Notes under the pieces: generated by a model
The model's input: only the letters and a program-made list of their open reading frames with translations
Databases searched by the model: none
What the model was told of the DNA's origin: nothing
Shown: positions 44,975 through 55,019 of the stretch, in pieces
Position numbering within the stretch: the stretch's first letter is position 1
How the letters are laid out: each line of letters begins with the position of its first letter
Source of the DNA: Chitinophaga filiformis
Lineage (GTDB): Bacteria > Bacteroidota > Bacteroidia > Chitinophagales > Chitinophagaceae
Reading direction: 5' to 3'
Length of the DNA stretch: 64,000 bases
Assembly: GCF_023100805.1 (NCBI RefSeq)
Contig: NZ_CP095855.1
Span: forward strand, 6,799,001 to 6,863,000
Made by a program: the position numbers and the translations under genes

Positions 44975-47900
44975 ATGAAACGAGCCAGTATGACTGGAAG
45001 ATCATACCTGATGGTATGGGCCATGATCTTCTTTTGGGCTTTAAGTATGCCAGCCCGGGCACAGCAGCAATCCGGCGGTGAACGGACTGTTTCCGGAACA
45101 GTCACCTCCAGACAAACAGGCAACCCCGTTCCGGGCGCCTCCATTATTATTAAGGGGACAAAAAAAGGAACCACAACTGATGACAAAGGACATTTTACTA
45201 TTCAGGCAGCTCCCGGCCAGGTAATCAGTATTGCCTCTATGGGTTTTATGCCCCGGGACGTCAAGACAGGCAATTCCGGCACTGTCAGCGTCTCATTGGA
45301 AGACGACTACCGCAAGCTGAACGACGTAGTCGTGGTAGGTTATGGTACCATGAAGAAAAGGGACCAGAGCAGCGCCCAGGTATCTATCAGCGCTGCTGAC
45401 GCAGACCGTACCATCAATACGACCATCGACCAGGCCATCCAGGGCCGTGCAGCCGGTGTATACGTAACCCAGAACTCCGGGCAACCGGGTGGAGGGATCT
45501 CCGTAAATATCCGGGGGGTGAATACCCTCAGCGGCACCAATGAGCCTTTATACGTAGTGGATGGGGTACAGATCCAGCCGTCTACCGTGTCTTATGGCAA
45601 TACCAGCTCTGTGAATGCACTGGCGGGTATCAATCCGGCAGACATTGCATCGTACGACATCCTGCAGGGACCTTCCGCCACCGCGATATATGGCTCCCGT
45701 GCTACCAATGGAGTGGTGCTGATCACTACCAAAAGAGGAAAGTCCGGCCAGGTGAAGCTGTCCTACAATTATCTCTATACCCTTCAGGACAAACCCGACG
45801 ACATCACCACCATGAGCCTCTCGCAGTTTGCTGAAATGAACAATGAAATTGCGCGGCTGCTGAACCGCACCCCTACGCCTGAGTTCCAGAATCCCGGCGT
45901 ATTAGGACAAGGCACCAACTGGCAGAACGCACTCTTTAAAACAGCCCCCCTGCAGAAACACCAGGTGAACCTGAGCGGAGGCTCCGACAAGACCACTTAT
46001 TACATGTCGGGTGAATACTTCAAACAGGATGGTGTGGCCGTCGGCTCCAATTTCAACCGCTACTCCTTCCGCCTCAACCTGGACAACCAGGCATTTACAT
46101 GGCTGAAATTGAGCACCTCACTGAACTTCTACCAGACAAAAGAAAAACTGTCTGCCACCAGTGAGGACGTGGTTAGGAACGCCATCAACCTGGCGCCCAA
46201 TATTCCTGTGAAAAACCCGGATGGCAGCTGGGGTGGCGCTACGGAAAACGAATATGGCGGCAACGCAAAATATGCACCGCTCAATCCTGTAGCGATCGCC
46301 AACCTGGTACGCAATGATTATAAACGTACCGGCGGATTGGGAGGAGCCAGTGCAGAAATAAATATCATCAAGGGACTGACCTTCCGCACCAGCTTCAATG
46401 GCAACTTTGAATATGCCGATGGCAGCAAATTCACGCCTACCTACCGCTTAGGGTACAATGTCAATGAGAAAGCTTCGCTGGCCATCAGCAACAACAGGAA
46501 TTTCTACTGGAACCTCAACGAACTGTTGCAATACAACAGGGACCTGGGCAAACACAGTTTCAGCGTGATGGTGAGCCACGAAGCACAGGCCTGGAACAAC
46601 CAGGGCTTCTCTGCACAACGTGTCGGTTTTGCCAGCAATGATATTCCTTCCCTGAACCTGGGCGACGCCTTAGGACAAACCACCGGCAGCTATAAGAGTT
46701 CAGGTGCGTTAGAGTCTTACCTCGGTCGTATCAACTACACCTACGATAATAAATACATCCTGCAACTGGCGGGAAGGGCAGATGGTTCCTCCAACTTCGG
46801 TGTAGACAACAGGTGGGGTTATTTCCCTTCCGTGTCTGTTGCCTGGCGACTGAGCGGCGAAAACTTCATGAAAGAGCTGCCATTTATCAATGAACTGAAG
46901 ATCCGCGCTGAAATTGGTACTACCGGTAACAATGGCAGCGGCGGCGCACAATACTCTTCCCTGACTGCCGTAACCACGCCATGGGGCGCAGGCTTCCGCA
47001 CCGGGCAATATGGTAACGCAGGCCTTAAATGGGAATCGACCGAAACAAAGAACATCGGCTTTAACCTGAGCGTACTGAAAGACAGGATACAGCTGGAAGG
47101 CGACTACTATATCAAGAAAACAAACAACCTGCTGATGCCTAACCCGCTCCCTGCCTATATGGGTACACAGGGCGAAGGCGCTATCAATCCTCCTGTAGTG
47201 AATATCGGCGCCATGCAGAACAAAGGTTTCGGTATTACGCTGAATACGGTGAATATCGATAATCGCAGCGGTTTCTCCTGGAGATCAAACTTCAACATCT
47301 CCTCCTTCAAAACCAAGATCACCAAGTTCTATTCAGATGCAGCCTTCCTGTCCCGCTCTGCCTGGTACATGAATAACTTCACCTCACGCTCTGCAATAGG
47401 CATCGCGCCATGGCAGTTCTACGGTTACATTTCCGATGGATTGTTCCAGTCTGTAGATGAGATCAACAACAGCGCCATTCCTGCACAATCGGATGGTACC
47501 CGCTTACCGGTATCAAAAGATGGTGGTGTGTGGGTTGGAGATGTGAAATACAAAGACCTTAACGGGGACAAGATCATCGACTCGCGCGACCAGACCTATA
47601 TCGGTAATCCATGGCCCAAGCTGACATTCGGTTTTACCAATACTTTCTCCTATAAAGGATTTGATCTCAGCATACTGGTGACCGGCGTACAGGGCAATGA
47701 CATTTTCAACTACCTGCGTTTTGAAACTACCAATCCAAACAACATCAACCTGGGCCGCAACCTGCTGCAGGAATCATTCGGCTATGCACGCATCTCCGAC
47801 GAAGGCGGCAAAACAGTATTACTGAATCCCGGTACAAAGGTGCCGAGAATTGTAGGTAACGATGTAAATGGTAACGGCAACCGTTTCACTAACCTCTTCG

Positions 47901-48172
47901 TAGAAGACGGCTCATATATCAGGATCAAAAATGTGCAACTGGGGTATACCATTCCATCCTCACTCATCAGGCATCAGTCTGTAGTAAGAAGCGTCCGCTT
48001 ATCTGCAGGCGTACAGAACCTGGCCACTTTCACAAAGTATAAAGGATACGATCCTGAAGTGGGCGCCTATCTTGGAAAAGAAGTACAGTTAAACAGTCAG
48101 CTGATCGGTGTGGACGCCGGCCGCTATCCGTTAACCAGGTTATATTCTGCAAGTGTAGCTGTTGATTTTTAA
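44975..48172 (+). CDS. SusC/RagA TonB-dependent importer (susC3)
   Basis: 1065 residues. A signal peptide ends near ARAQ. The carboxypeptidase-regulatory-like domain (VSGTVTSRQTGNPVPGASII), the TonB-box region (DVVVVGYGTMKKRDQSSAQV), the plug (VNIRGVNTLSGTNEPLYVVDG, LQGPSATAIYGSRATNGVVL) and a barrel ending RLYSASVAVDF follow. The usual 'VLKDAS' before the IYGSR motif reads ILQGPSAT here. There is no STN domain. It should import the glycan sensed by the hybrid regulator encoded upstream. susD3 follows after 20 bases. Confidence 0.95.
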   Translation: MKRASMTGRSYLMVWAMIFFWALSMPARAQQQSGGERTVSGTVTSRQTGNPVPGASIIIKGTKKGTTTDDKGHFTIQAAPGQVISIASMGFMPRDVKTGNSGTVSVSLEDDYRKLNDVVVVGYGTMKKRDQSSAQVSISAADADRTINTTIDQAIQGRAAGVYVTQNSGQPGGGISVNIRGVNTLSGTNEPLYVVDGVQIQPSTVSYGNTSSVNALAGINPADIASYDILQGPSATAIYGSRATNGVVLITTKRGKSGQVKLSYNYLYTLQDKPDDITTMSLSQFAEMNNEIARLLNRTPTPEFQNPGVLGQGTNWQNALFKTAPLQKHQVNLSGGSDKTTYYMSGEYFKQDGVAVGSNFNRYSFRLNLDNQAFTWLKLSTSLNFYQTKEKLSATSEDVVRNAINLAPNIPVKNPDGSWGGATENEYGGNAKYAPLNPVAIANLVRNDYKRTGGLGGASAEINIIKGLTFRTSFNGNFEYADGSKFTPTYRLGYNVNEKASLAISNNRNFYWNLNELLQYNRDLGKHSFSVMVSHEAQAWNNQGFSAQRVGFASNDIPSLNLGDALGQTTGSYKSSGALESYLGRINYTYDNKYILQLAGRADGSSNFGVDNRWGYFPSVSVAWRLSGENFMKELPFINELKIRAEIGTTGNNGSGGAQYSSLTAVTTPWGAGFRTGQYGNAGLKWESTETKNIGFNLSVLKDRIQLEGDYYIKKTNNLLMPNPLPAYMGTQGEGAINPPVVNIGAMQNKGFGITLNTVNIDNRSGFSWRSNFNISSFKTKITKFYSDAAFLSRSAWYMNNFTSRSAIGIAPWQFYGYISDGLFQSVDEINNSAIPAQSDGTRLPVSKDGGVWVGDVKYKDLNGDKIIDSRDQTYIGNPWPKLTFGFTNTFSYKGFDLSILVTGVQGNDIFNYLRFETTNPNNINLGRNLLQESFGYARISDEGGKTVLLNPGTKVPRIVGNDVNGNGNRFTNLFVEDGSYIRIKNVQLGYTIPSSLIRHQSVVRSVRLSAGVQNLATFTKYKGYDPEVGAYLGKEVQLNSQLIGVDAGRYPLTRLYSASVAVDF

Positions 48173-48192
48173 TGAGCCTTTAAACAATCACC

Positions 48193-49836
48193 ATGAAAAA
48201 GAGAAACTATAATAAATACCTCATCACGTTTATATGCCTGGTTGCGCTGTCAGCCTGTAGTAAGGATTTCCTGAACAGGCCACCGGAAGATGCGATCGTT
48301 GACGTAAACTTCTATAAATCGTCCGACCAGGTGCTGGCTGGTACTGCGCCATTGTACAACATCGTATGGTTTGCCTACAATGACAAGGCATCTCATGGTA
48401 TCGGAGACGGCAGGGCCGGAGTTCTCATGTCGGGGTCTTACCAGGTGGATAATATCAGGATGCAGACAACAGACGTAACGCCTGAAGTATACAGCTCCTG
48501 GACGGCTTTCTTTAATGTTGTTGCCCAGTCTAATATGGTGATCAACAACCTCACCAAATACACTGCTTCCAGCGTACCTGAAAATGTTAAACAGGCAGGT
48601 ATTGCAGAAGGACGTTTCATGAGAGGACTGGCCTATTCCTACCTGGTACAGAACTGGGGACCTGTTCCCATCATCGTGGACAATAACGTACTGCTCACCG
48701 ATACTTCCATCACGCGGAACACCATAGAATCTGTATGGGAGTTCATCATCCGCGACATGCGTTTTGCTGCGCAAAGTCTGCCTGCTGCACCACTTCAGAA
48801 AGGCCGTCTCACCAAATGGGCAGCAGAAGGCATGCTGGCGAAGGCATTCCTCACACGTGCCGGTATATCCGGTTCCCGCAATCAGTCAGACCTGGACAGT
48901 GCAGCATGGTACGCCAATGATGTGATCGTGAACAGTGGCGCTGCTTTAATGAGCAATTATGAAGACCTGTTCATGATGAAGAACAACAACAATTCTGAAA
49001 GCCTGTTCGCATTACAATGGAAATATGATGGCGACTGGGGTACGCAGAACAGTGTACAGGCCTTCCTCGCTTTCGGTTCTGAAATAACAGGTTTCGGAGA
49101 CGGATGGGGCGGCGACCTGGGTGCATCGCTGGACCAGCTGCAGTTGTACAGGATTGACGACAAACGCCGTAAAGGTACATTTATGTTCCCCGGCGATCAT
49201 TACTCCTACATTCATCAGTCAGTAGACGATCCTAACAATCCTGGTAAAAAGATCATACAGGAACTGCAGGTGCCATGGAATTTTGTGGGCACGGAAAGAT
49301 ACAATACCAGGGCCTGGGTGAAGAAGTATGTGGTAGGACGTCCTGAAGACAATGATGGCAAAGTAACACAACAGCATACCGAGATGAACACCTATATGCT
49401 TCGCCTGGCAGATGTATACCTGGTATATGCAGAAGCAGTACTGGGTAATTCACCATCTACCAGCGACGCCAAAGCGCTGCAGTATTTCAATGCAGTACGT
49501 ACCAGGGCCGGTGTACCAGCAAAGACCAGCATCACCTGGGATGATATCTATGTGGAAAGAAGACTGGAACTGGCCATGGAAGGACAGGCATGGTATGATA
49601 TCGTAAGACTGCATTATTATAATCCTTCAAAAGCGATCGCCCTGCTGAACAACCAGAACAGGGGCACATACAGGATCGTTGCCAATGCAGCTACCAATGC
49701 TACTTCCTGGACCATTACATCAGATACGCCTGCATTCTACCCCGTAACAGAAAGCAACTTCCAGTTGCCCTACCCTGCCGCGGAAATGACAGCAGCGCCA
49801 AACCTGAGAAAACCACCGGTGCCATACAAGTTTTAA
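48193..49836 (+). CDS. SusD/RagB glycan-binding lipoprotein (susD3)
   Basis: 547 residues with lipobox VALSAC and the SusD opening SKDFLNRPPEDAIVDVNFYKSSDQ. The conserved helix is IAEGRFMRGLAYSYLVQNWGPVPIIVDN. The C-terminal blocks include MNTYMLRLADVYLVYAEAVLG and YVERRLELAMEGQAWYDIVRL. It forms the surface lid and binding site of the SusC3 complex. The next gene, 17 bases on, encodes a surface glycan-binding protein, as in many loci of this type. Confidence 0.93.
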   Translation: MKKRNYNKYLITFICLVALSACSKDFLNRPPEDAIVDVNFYKSSDQVLAGTAPLYNIVWFAYNDKASHGIGDGRAGVLMSGSYQVDNIRMQTTDVTPEVYSSWTAFFNVVAQSNMVINNLTKYTASSVPENVKQAGIAEGRFMRGLAYSYLVQNWGPVPIIVDNNVLLTDTSITRNTIESVWEFIIRDMRFAAQSLPAAPLQKGRLTKWAAEGMLAKAFLTRAGISGSRNQSDLDSAAWYANDVIVNSGAALMSNYEDLFMMKNNNNSESLFALQWKYDGDWGTQNSVQAFLAFGSEITGFGDGWGGDLGASLDQLQLYRIDDKRRKGTFMFPGDHYSYIHQSVDDPNNPGKKIIQELQVPWNFVGTERYNTRAWVKKYVVGRPEDNDGKVTQQHTEMNTYMLRLADVYLVYAEAVLGNSPSTSDAKALQYFNAVRTRAGVPAKTSITWDDIYVERRLELAMEGQAWYDIVRLHYYNPSKAIALLNNQNRGTYRIVANAATNATSWTITSDTPAFYPVTESNFQLPYPAAEMTAAPNLRKPPVPYKF

Positions 49837-49853
49837 TTAAAAAAGAATACGTT

Positions 49854-51113
49854 ATGACTCACTATATATCAGCCACTATCAGAAATATGAAATGGGTACT
49901 TTTCTTTATCCTGCCGGTGGCGCTTTCCCTGTTCGTATCCTGTTCAAAAGATGAGAGCCATTCAGGTGTGCCTATTGTCAGCAGCGTTACCCTGCTGGAT
50001 TCCACCAAACAGGACAGCGCCTTTGTAAGGGCTTTACCGGGTACGCTGATACTGATCACAGGTCAGAACCTGGGCGGCATCACGCAGGTAGATTTCAACG
50101 GGAAGAGTGCATACTTTAATCCGACATACAACACCGATACACGCCTGATCATCACTATACCCGACAATGCACCGACAGAAGCAACAGATCCGCATGTTCC
50201 CAATACGATCCGTATTGTGACCACACATGGTGAAACCGCCTACTCTTTTGTTGTAGACATACCACCGCCATCCATTGCAGCTATCTCGAACGAAAATGCA
50301 CTTGCCGGCGATTCCCTGATCATTTATGGGTCCAGTCTCTGGCTCATTGACAAGATCGTTTTCCCCGGCGGCAGAGAGGTTACTGCATTTGCGGCCAACG
50401 AAGCAGGCACCAGGGTTGGGCTGATCATGCCAGACCTGGGCACAGATACCGGCAGACTGGTGATCCATGCAAAATATGGCAGCACTATGTCTGACGGACC
50501 TTTAAACGACCACGAAAGCGGTGATGTAATCAGCAACCTGACCAATTCCGGTGAAACAGGAGAAACGCCTGTGTTCAACTGGGGATGGTGGGGCGCTAAC
50601 AGAACAAACGATGCAACACTCTTCCCCGGTACAAGGGGAAGCTACCTCCAGAACATCTTCGGTGGTGTAGGCGCAAACGACGGGGCATGGTGGAACGGCA
50701 ACCGTTCCGGCAATTTCTCCGATATCAACACCATGTTCACTGCAGACATCATGACACAACAGGCTTCCAACTACGCCCTGAAGTTTGAGATCAACACGAA
50801 GGAACCGTGGACTGCCGGCATTAACCTGATCCGCTTCGGCGATAACTACGCTTACCGCTTCATGCCCTGGTCAGGCGCAGCCAACAGCAAATTTGATACA
50901 GACGATAAATGGGTAACCGTTACGATCAATTTAAGTGCCTTTAAGGCAGCAGCCGATGGTAAGGAAGGAACAGGTGCAGGTGCTGTGACCATGGGAGATC
51001 TGCTGAAACCCGGCGGTGTTGTAGCATTCGGTTATCGCTTTATCACAGAAGATGCTCCTGTTGATGTATACAATGCTGCTTTCGACAATTTCAGAATTAT
51101 CAAGGTCAGATAG
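49854..51113 (+). CDS. Surface glycan-binding lipoprotein with IPT/TIG domains
   Basis: 419 residues; starts at 49854 or, for a shorter signal, at 49887 (MKWVLFFILPVALSLFVSC), with a lipobox cysteine in SLFVSC. Two IPT/TIG-like beta-sandwiches are visible: RALPGTLILITGQNLGGITQVDFNGKSAYF and, later, NENALAGDSLIIYGSSLWLIDKIVFPGG. The C-terminal region (about 220-419, rich in Trp and Gly, such as FNWGWWGANRTND and DGAWWNGNRSGNF) looks like the glycan-binding domain. Such proteins in the position after SusD are surface glycan-binding proteins that capture polysaccharide before uptake. No catalytic motif is seen. Confidence 0.85.
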   Translation: MTHYISATIRNMKWVLFFILPVALSLFVSCSKDESHSGVPIVSSVTLLDSTKQDSAFVRALPGTLILITGQNLGGITQVDFNGKSAYFNPTYNTDTRLIITIPDNAPTEATDPHVPNTIRIVTTHGETAYSFVVDIPPPSIAAISNENALAGDSLIIYGSSLWLIDKIVFPGGREVTAFAANEAGTRVGLIMPDLGTDTGRLVIHAKYGSTMSDGPLNDHESGDVISNLTNSGETGETPVFNWGWWGANRTNDATLFPGTRGSYLQNIFGGVGANDGAWWNGNRSGNFSDINTMFTADIMTQQASNYALKFEINTKEPWTAGINLIRFGDNYAYRFMPWSGAANSKFDTDDKWVTVTINLSAFKAAADGKEGTGAGAVTMGDLLKPGGVVAFGYRFITEDAPVDVYNAAFDNFRIIKVR

Positions 51114-51138
51114 AAGATGTTAGTTAGTTACCGGGAAA

Positions 51139-51175
51139 AGACCAGGTCCGCGGAAGCAATTTCGTGGGCCTGTCT
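51139..51175 (+). other. Stem-loop between the glycan-binding protein and glycosidase genes
   Basis: AGAC-C-AGGTCCGCGGA pairs with TTCGTGGGCCT-GTCT around AGCAAT, with one bulge and a few wobble pairs. No T run follows. It probably modulates mRNA processing or partial termination inside the operon. Confidence 0.4.
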
Positions 51176-51202
51176 TAAAGTATCATGAATAAAACTTAGC
51201 GG

Positions 51203-52945
51203 ATGAAGAGAATATCAGCTATCTGTTCGATGTGTATGGGAATATTGATAGCAACAGCATGCAGCAAGAATGGCACCGAAAAATACAACGATGAAAATAA
51301 CGGCACTGATACAAGCGGCGTAGTCGTAAAGCCCGATGACCCTTCAGTGGCAGCCAGTATAGGATTCTTCCAGGACCGTTGGGCGCCAAAGAATTTCACA
51401 GCGCCCGCTTACACCGAAGCAACGCCTCCTTCTTCAACGACGTACGCAGTAAATGTAGACGCTTCCGTTGTACTGACCAAGATCTCTCCCGCACTATTTG
51501 GCAACAACAGTAATCCCTACATGAGCCAGATAGTAACAGAGCCTGTACTGATGGAACATCTGACTAACCTGCATCCCGGCATTATCAGGTTTCCCGGCGG
51601 CAACATCAGCAGTGTCTATTTCTGGAACAGGCAGCCGGGCAATCCCCCAGCTGATGCACCCGCCAAGGTCCTGAATGCGGATGGATATCAGACCGACCCG
51701 GGGTACTGGTATGGCGGTACTACGCTTAGCTGGAGCCTGTCTGTCGACAACTATTACAAGATGTTACAGCTGACGGGCAATGAAGGTATCATCACTGTCA
51801 ATTACGGCTATGCGCGGTACGGCACCAGCGCCGATCCTGTTGCTGCAGCCGCTCACCTGGCAGCTGACTGGGTAAGGTATGACAATGGGCGCACGAAGTA
51901 CTGGGAAATAGGCAATGAAAGCAATGGTAACTGGCAGACCGGCTACAGGATAGATGTATCGCAGAACAAGGACGGGCAGCCGGCACTGGTCAGCGGACAA
52001 TTGTACGGCCGCCATTATAAAGTATTTGCAGACTCGATGCGTAAAGCAGCTGCTGAAAAAGGTAAAACGATCTATATAGGCGCACAGTTGCTGGAACATG
52101 AACCCGCGTTCTGGGCCAATGATGTAGATAAACAGTGGAACAGCGGTGTGCTGCAACAGGCAGGGGCCGCGGCAGATTACTTTATCGTGCACAGCTATTT
52201 TACACCCTACAATACCAATTCAAATCCGCAGGAAGTACTTGCCTCTGCAGGCACTGTTACGAAGGCGATATACGATTATCTGTCGTCTTCCATTTCGGGC
52301 AATGGCGCTGCTATGAAACCAATAGCGCTGACTGAATGGAACATCTTCGCAGTAGGCTCGCAACAAATGGTATCGCAGGTGGCAGGCATGCACGCGGTAA
52401 TGGTGTGGGGAGAACTGATGAAAAACAAGTTCGGCATGGCCAGTCGCTGGGACCTTGCCAATGCCTGGGAAAATGGTAACGACATGGGGCTTTTCAGCCA
52501 GGGAGAATCTGCTTCCGGCGAAACACAATGGTCGCCCAGACCGGCCTTCTATTACCAGTATTTCCTGCAAAAATTCCTGGGCGACAGGTGCATCAATGCA
52601 ACGGTGTCTGACAGCAGTGCCAACATCAATGCATACGCATCCACCTTTAGTTCCGGAGAAGTGTCTGTCACGCTGGTGAACCGGGGGGCGATGACGCAGA
52701 ACGTAGCGCTTAGCTTTAAGAATTTCAATCCCGGCGCCCGTTTTTACTGGTATGTATTAAACGGCGGAGAAGGCAGCACCGGCTTCTCCCGCAAGGTATT
52801 TATAAATGGCGCAGGCCCTTCAGGTATTGCAGGCGGTCCTGCTGCTTACACTACTTTGAAGGCATATGCTGCCAGCACCGGCAATGGCGTAAAGATCGCA
52901 TTGCCGCCAATGTCTGTCGTCAATTTGGTTGTGGATAAAAAATAG
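51203..52945 (+). CDS. Clan GH-A glycosidase, arabinofuranosidase-like (GH51/GH39-related), lipoprotein
   Basis: 580 residues with a lipoprotein signal (LIATAC, C20) and a linker, then a (beta/alpha)8 barrel and a C-terminal beta-sandwich (about 470-580). The acid/base is Glu239 in KYWEIGNESNGNW and the nucleophile is probably Glu378 in IALTEWNIFA, both after beta-strands 4 and 7 as in clan GH-A. The early HPGIIRFPGGNISSVYFW resembles the 'lRyPGGnfvs.y.W' block of GH51 alpha-L-arabinofuranosidases. The exact family is uncertain, and related GH39/GH44-type enzymes share this pattern. It is the enzyme of the susC3 locus, followed by an MFS transporter. Confidence 0.75.
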   Translation: MKRISAICSMCMGILIATACSKNGTEKYNDENNGTDTSGVVVKPDDPSVAASIGFFQDRWAPKNFTAPAYTEATPPSSTTYAVNVDASVVLTKISPALFGNNSNPYMSQIVTEPVLMEHLTNLHPGIIRFPGGNISSVYFWNRQPGNPPADAPAKVLNADGYQTDPGYWYGGTTLSWSLSVDNYYKMLQLTGNEGIITVNYGYARYGTSADPVAAAAHLAADWVRYDNGRTKYWEIGNESNGNWQTGYRIDVSQNKDGQPALVSGQLYGRHYKVFADSMRKAAAEKGKTIYIGAQLLEHEPAFWANDVDKQWNSGVLQQAGAAADYFIVHSYFTPYNTNSNPQEVLASAGTVTKAIYDYLSSSISGNGAAMKPIALTEWNIFAVGSQQMVSQVAGMHAVMVWGELMKNKFGMASRWDLANAWENGNDMGLFSQGESASGETQWSPRPAFYYQYFLQKFLGDRCINATVSDSSANINAYASTFSSGEVSVTLVNRGAMTQNVALSFKNFNPGARFYWYVLNGGEGSTGFSRKVFINGAGPSGIAGGPAAYTTLKAYAASTGNGVKIALPPMSVVNLVVDKK

Positions 52946-52956
52946 GCTTATCAAAA

Positions 52957-52982
52957 GCCGGTGTCGTTTCAACGATGCCGGC
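52957..52982 (+). terminator. Hairpin after the GH-A glycosidase gene
   Basis: GCCGGTGTCGTT and AACGATGCCGGC form a 12-bp stem with two G-U pairs and a tiny loop, 11 bases after the stop. No T run follows, so it may be a stability stem or a weak terminator before the MFS gene. Confidence 0.4.
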
Positions 52983-53056
52983 CTTAACTCATTGGTACTC
53001 CGGGAATGAAATTTGTAATAGACGCTGGAACGTACTGAAACTTTAACAGCGGACTT

Positions 53057-54523
53057 ATGAATTTAAAACCGAAAGAAGTACTAACGGAGAGTGAAGTCCG
53101 AAGGGGAATGAATGTAGTGATATGGGACGGGCTTGCTTCGGAAATGATGACTACTTTTACCGGTAGCGCCTTCCTCGTGGCGATGGCGCTCCTGATGGGC
53201 GCCAATAATGTTCAGATCGGGATACTGGCAGCATTGCCGACATTTACCAATATTTTTCAACTCATATCAATAGGGCTTGTCCGCAAGTTTAACAACCGGC
53301 GGGCCATTGCTGTGTTCTGCGCTTTCCTGGCCAGGTTTCCCCTGGTTTGTATCGGCCTCAGCGCCATCTGGTTTGCCGGCAGCTCCATCAGCGTTCTTAT
53401 TTTCTTCCTTTTCTTTTACTACCTGTTCGGATCTATTGCCGGTCCTGCCTGGAACTCCTGGATGAAAGACCTCATTCCGGAAAATATGCTGGGCGATTAC
53501 TTCTCCCGGCGCAGCCGATATAACCAAATACTGGATGTGGTATTAAGTATTGTACTGGCCGTATTGCTGGACTTTGTCAAAAGCAGGTATCCGGAATTTG
53601 AGCTGCGGGTATATGCTATTTTCTTCATCATTGCAGGCATCGTGGGCACCATCGGAGGATATGTATTGTCATGGGCGCCGGAGCCTCAATCATATCTATC
53701 CAGCGCAAATATCCTTTCCTTATTTAAGCAGCCTTTAAAAGATAAGAATTTCCGCAGATTGCTGACATTTAACTCCGCCTGGGTATTTGCATTGAACATA
53801 GCAACTCCCTTCTTTACCGTATTTATGATGAAAGCGATGGGGCTGCCTATTTCCTATATCATTATTCTTTCTATCATCAGCCAGCTGTCAAGTATTATGA
53901 CCATACGCGTGTGGGGCACCTTTGCCGACCGGTACAGCAATAAAACCATTATAGCACTGAGCGCCCCTATCTACATTGTATGTATCATTGCATGGTGTTT
54001 TGTGGGGATCTACACCAATCTCTATATTAACCTGGTATTGCTTGCAGGCATTCATATATTCACAGGTATTTCCACCGCAGGTATTAACCTCTCACTTACC
54101 AATATAGGATTGAAACTGGCGCCCCGGGAAGATGCCATTGTGTATCTGTCAGTAAAGAATATCATCACCGCCTTCTTTTCCTCATTAGGCCCATTGGTGG
54201 GTGGTATACTGGCTGACTATTTCAGCAGCAGGAGCCTGCTGATCACTGCACAATGGAGTGCTCCCGGTATTACCAAGGTAGGTCGCCTGGTATCTCTCCA
54301 TCAGTGGAACTTCCTGTTCCTGATAGGTGCATTATTAGCCTTACTGTCAATGGAATTACTTACCCACGTAAATGAAGTGGGTGAAGTGGATAAGGACGTA
54401 GTGAAAAAGGTCATGCGAAAAAGTATTAAAAGAGACCTCAAGGAATATTTCCTGATAGGCAATATTATCAGCTGGCATGAACAACTCCGTACAATTATCA
54501 AACTGAAAAGAAGAAACGTATAA
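53057..54523 (+). CDS. MFS transporter
   Basis: 488 residues with about 12 membrane segments in two halves. It starts after a short N-terminal cytoplasmic part (VIWDGLASEMMTTFTGSAFLVAMALLMGANN). Loop motifs between helices 2 and 3 (GLVRKFNNRRAIAVF) and between 8 and 9 (WGTFADRYSNKTIIALSAP) match the MFS 'GxLaDrxGrr' pattern, and a cytoplasmic tail of about 60 basic residues follows the last helix. It probably takes mono- or disaccharides released by the susC3 locus into the cytoplasm. The substrate cannot be read; drug export is an alternative. It lies 111 bases after the glycosidase gene. Confidence 0.85.
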   Translation: MNLKPKEVLTESEVRRGMNVVIWDGLASEMMTTFTGSAFLVAMALLMGANNVQIGILAALPTFTNIFQLISIGLVRKFNNRRAIAVFCAFLARFPLVCIGLSAIWFAGSSISVLIFFLFFYYLFGSIAGPAWNSWMKDLIPENMLGDYFSRRSRYNQILDVVLSIVLAVLLDFVKSRYPEFELRVYAIFFIIAGIVGTIGGYVLSWAPEPQSYLSSANILSLFKQPLKDKNFRRLLTFNSAWVFALNIATPFFTVFMMKAMGLPISYIIILSIISQLSSIMTIRVWGTFADRYSNKTIIALSAPIYIVCIIAWCFVGIYTNLYINLVLLAGIHIFTGISTAGINLSLTNIGLKLAPREDAIVYLSVKNIITAFFSSLGPLVGGILADYFSSRSLLITAQWSAPGITKVGRLVSLHQWNFLFLIGALLALLSMELLTHVNEVGEVDKDVVKKVMRKSIKRDLKEYFLIGNIISWHEQLRTIIKLKRRNV

Positions 54524-54535
54524 TGTACCGCCTTT

Positions 54536-55003
54536 TTAAGGCTGGTAAGGGCCGCCGGGCACTCCCCAGCCCCACTTAGGCATAGGCTCATCTGTATTCA
54601 TATTGATATCAGCCAGATTGGAGTTCATTACTGCCAGGCGGGTGCCCCATTCCAGGTAGGCCATAAAGGCAGACCTGAATTCAGGATCTTCGGGCAGTCC
54701 CAGCTCATCCGCCGTTTCAACCAACAGTTTCACCCATTGCTTACGATGTTGTTCAGTCAGGTGTTTGCCAATGTGTTTTTGTATCATGCGGAAATGGCTT
54801 CCTTCATGGGTGCTGTAAAATGCAGGACCACCAAACACTTCTGCAATAAAGTGGGCCACATGCAGCTGGTGCTCTTTGGACATATGCCTGAACACAGGTT
54901 CCAGCAGCTCGTCCTGTAATACCTTTGCATAAAAGCGGTCTGTCAGTTTTTCAAATACGGGCATTCCTCCGGCCCATTCATACAAGGTGGGTATAGTATT
55001 CAT
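54536..55003 (-). CDS. Group II truncated haemoglobin
   Basis: 155 residues of the trHb II (HbO) type. The 2/2 globin blocks are YEWAGGMPVFEKLTDRFYAKV, PVFRHMSKEHQLHVAHFIAEVFGGP, the GSHFRMIQKH block with proximal His77, and the group II Trp in HRKQWVKLL, then AYLEWGTRLAVMNSN. The extra C-terminal tail (NMNTDEPMPKWGWGVPGGP) is common in Bacteroidota copies. Such proteins bind oxygen or NO and take part in redox or detoxification reactions in the cytoplasm. Convergent with the MFS gene, it lies in an operon after the ABM-domain gene (gap 16) and faces a divergent HxlR regulator. Confidence 0.92.
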   Translation of the reverse strand: MNTIPTLYEWAGGMPVFEKLTDRFYAKVLQDELLEPVFRHMSKEHQLHVAHFIAEVFGGPAFYSTHEGSHFRMIQKHIGKHLTEQHRKQWVKLLVETADELGLPEDPEFRSAFMAYLEWGTRLAVMNSNLADINMNTDEPMPKWGWGVPGGPYQP

Positions 55004-55019
55004 ATAGCTTCCTTACTTA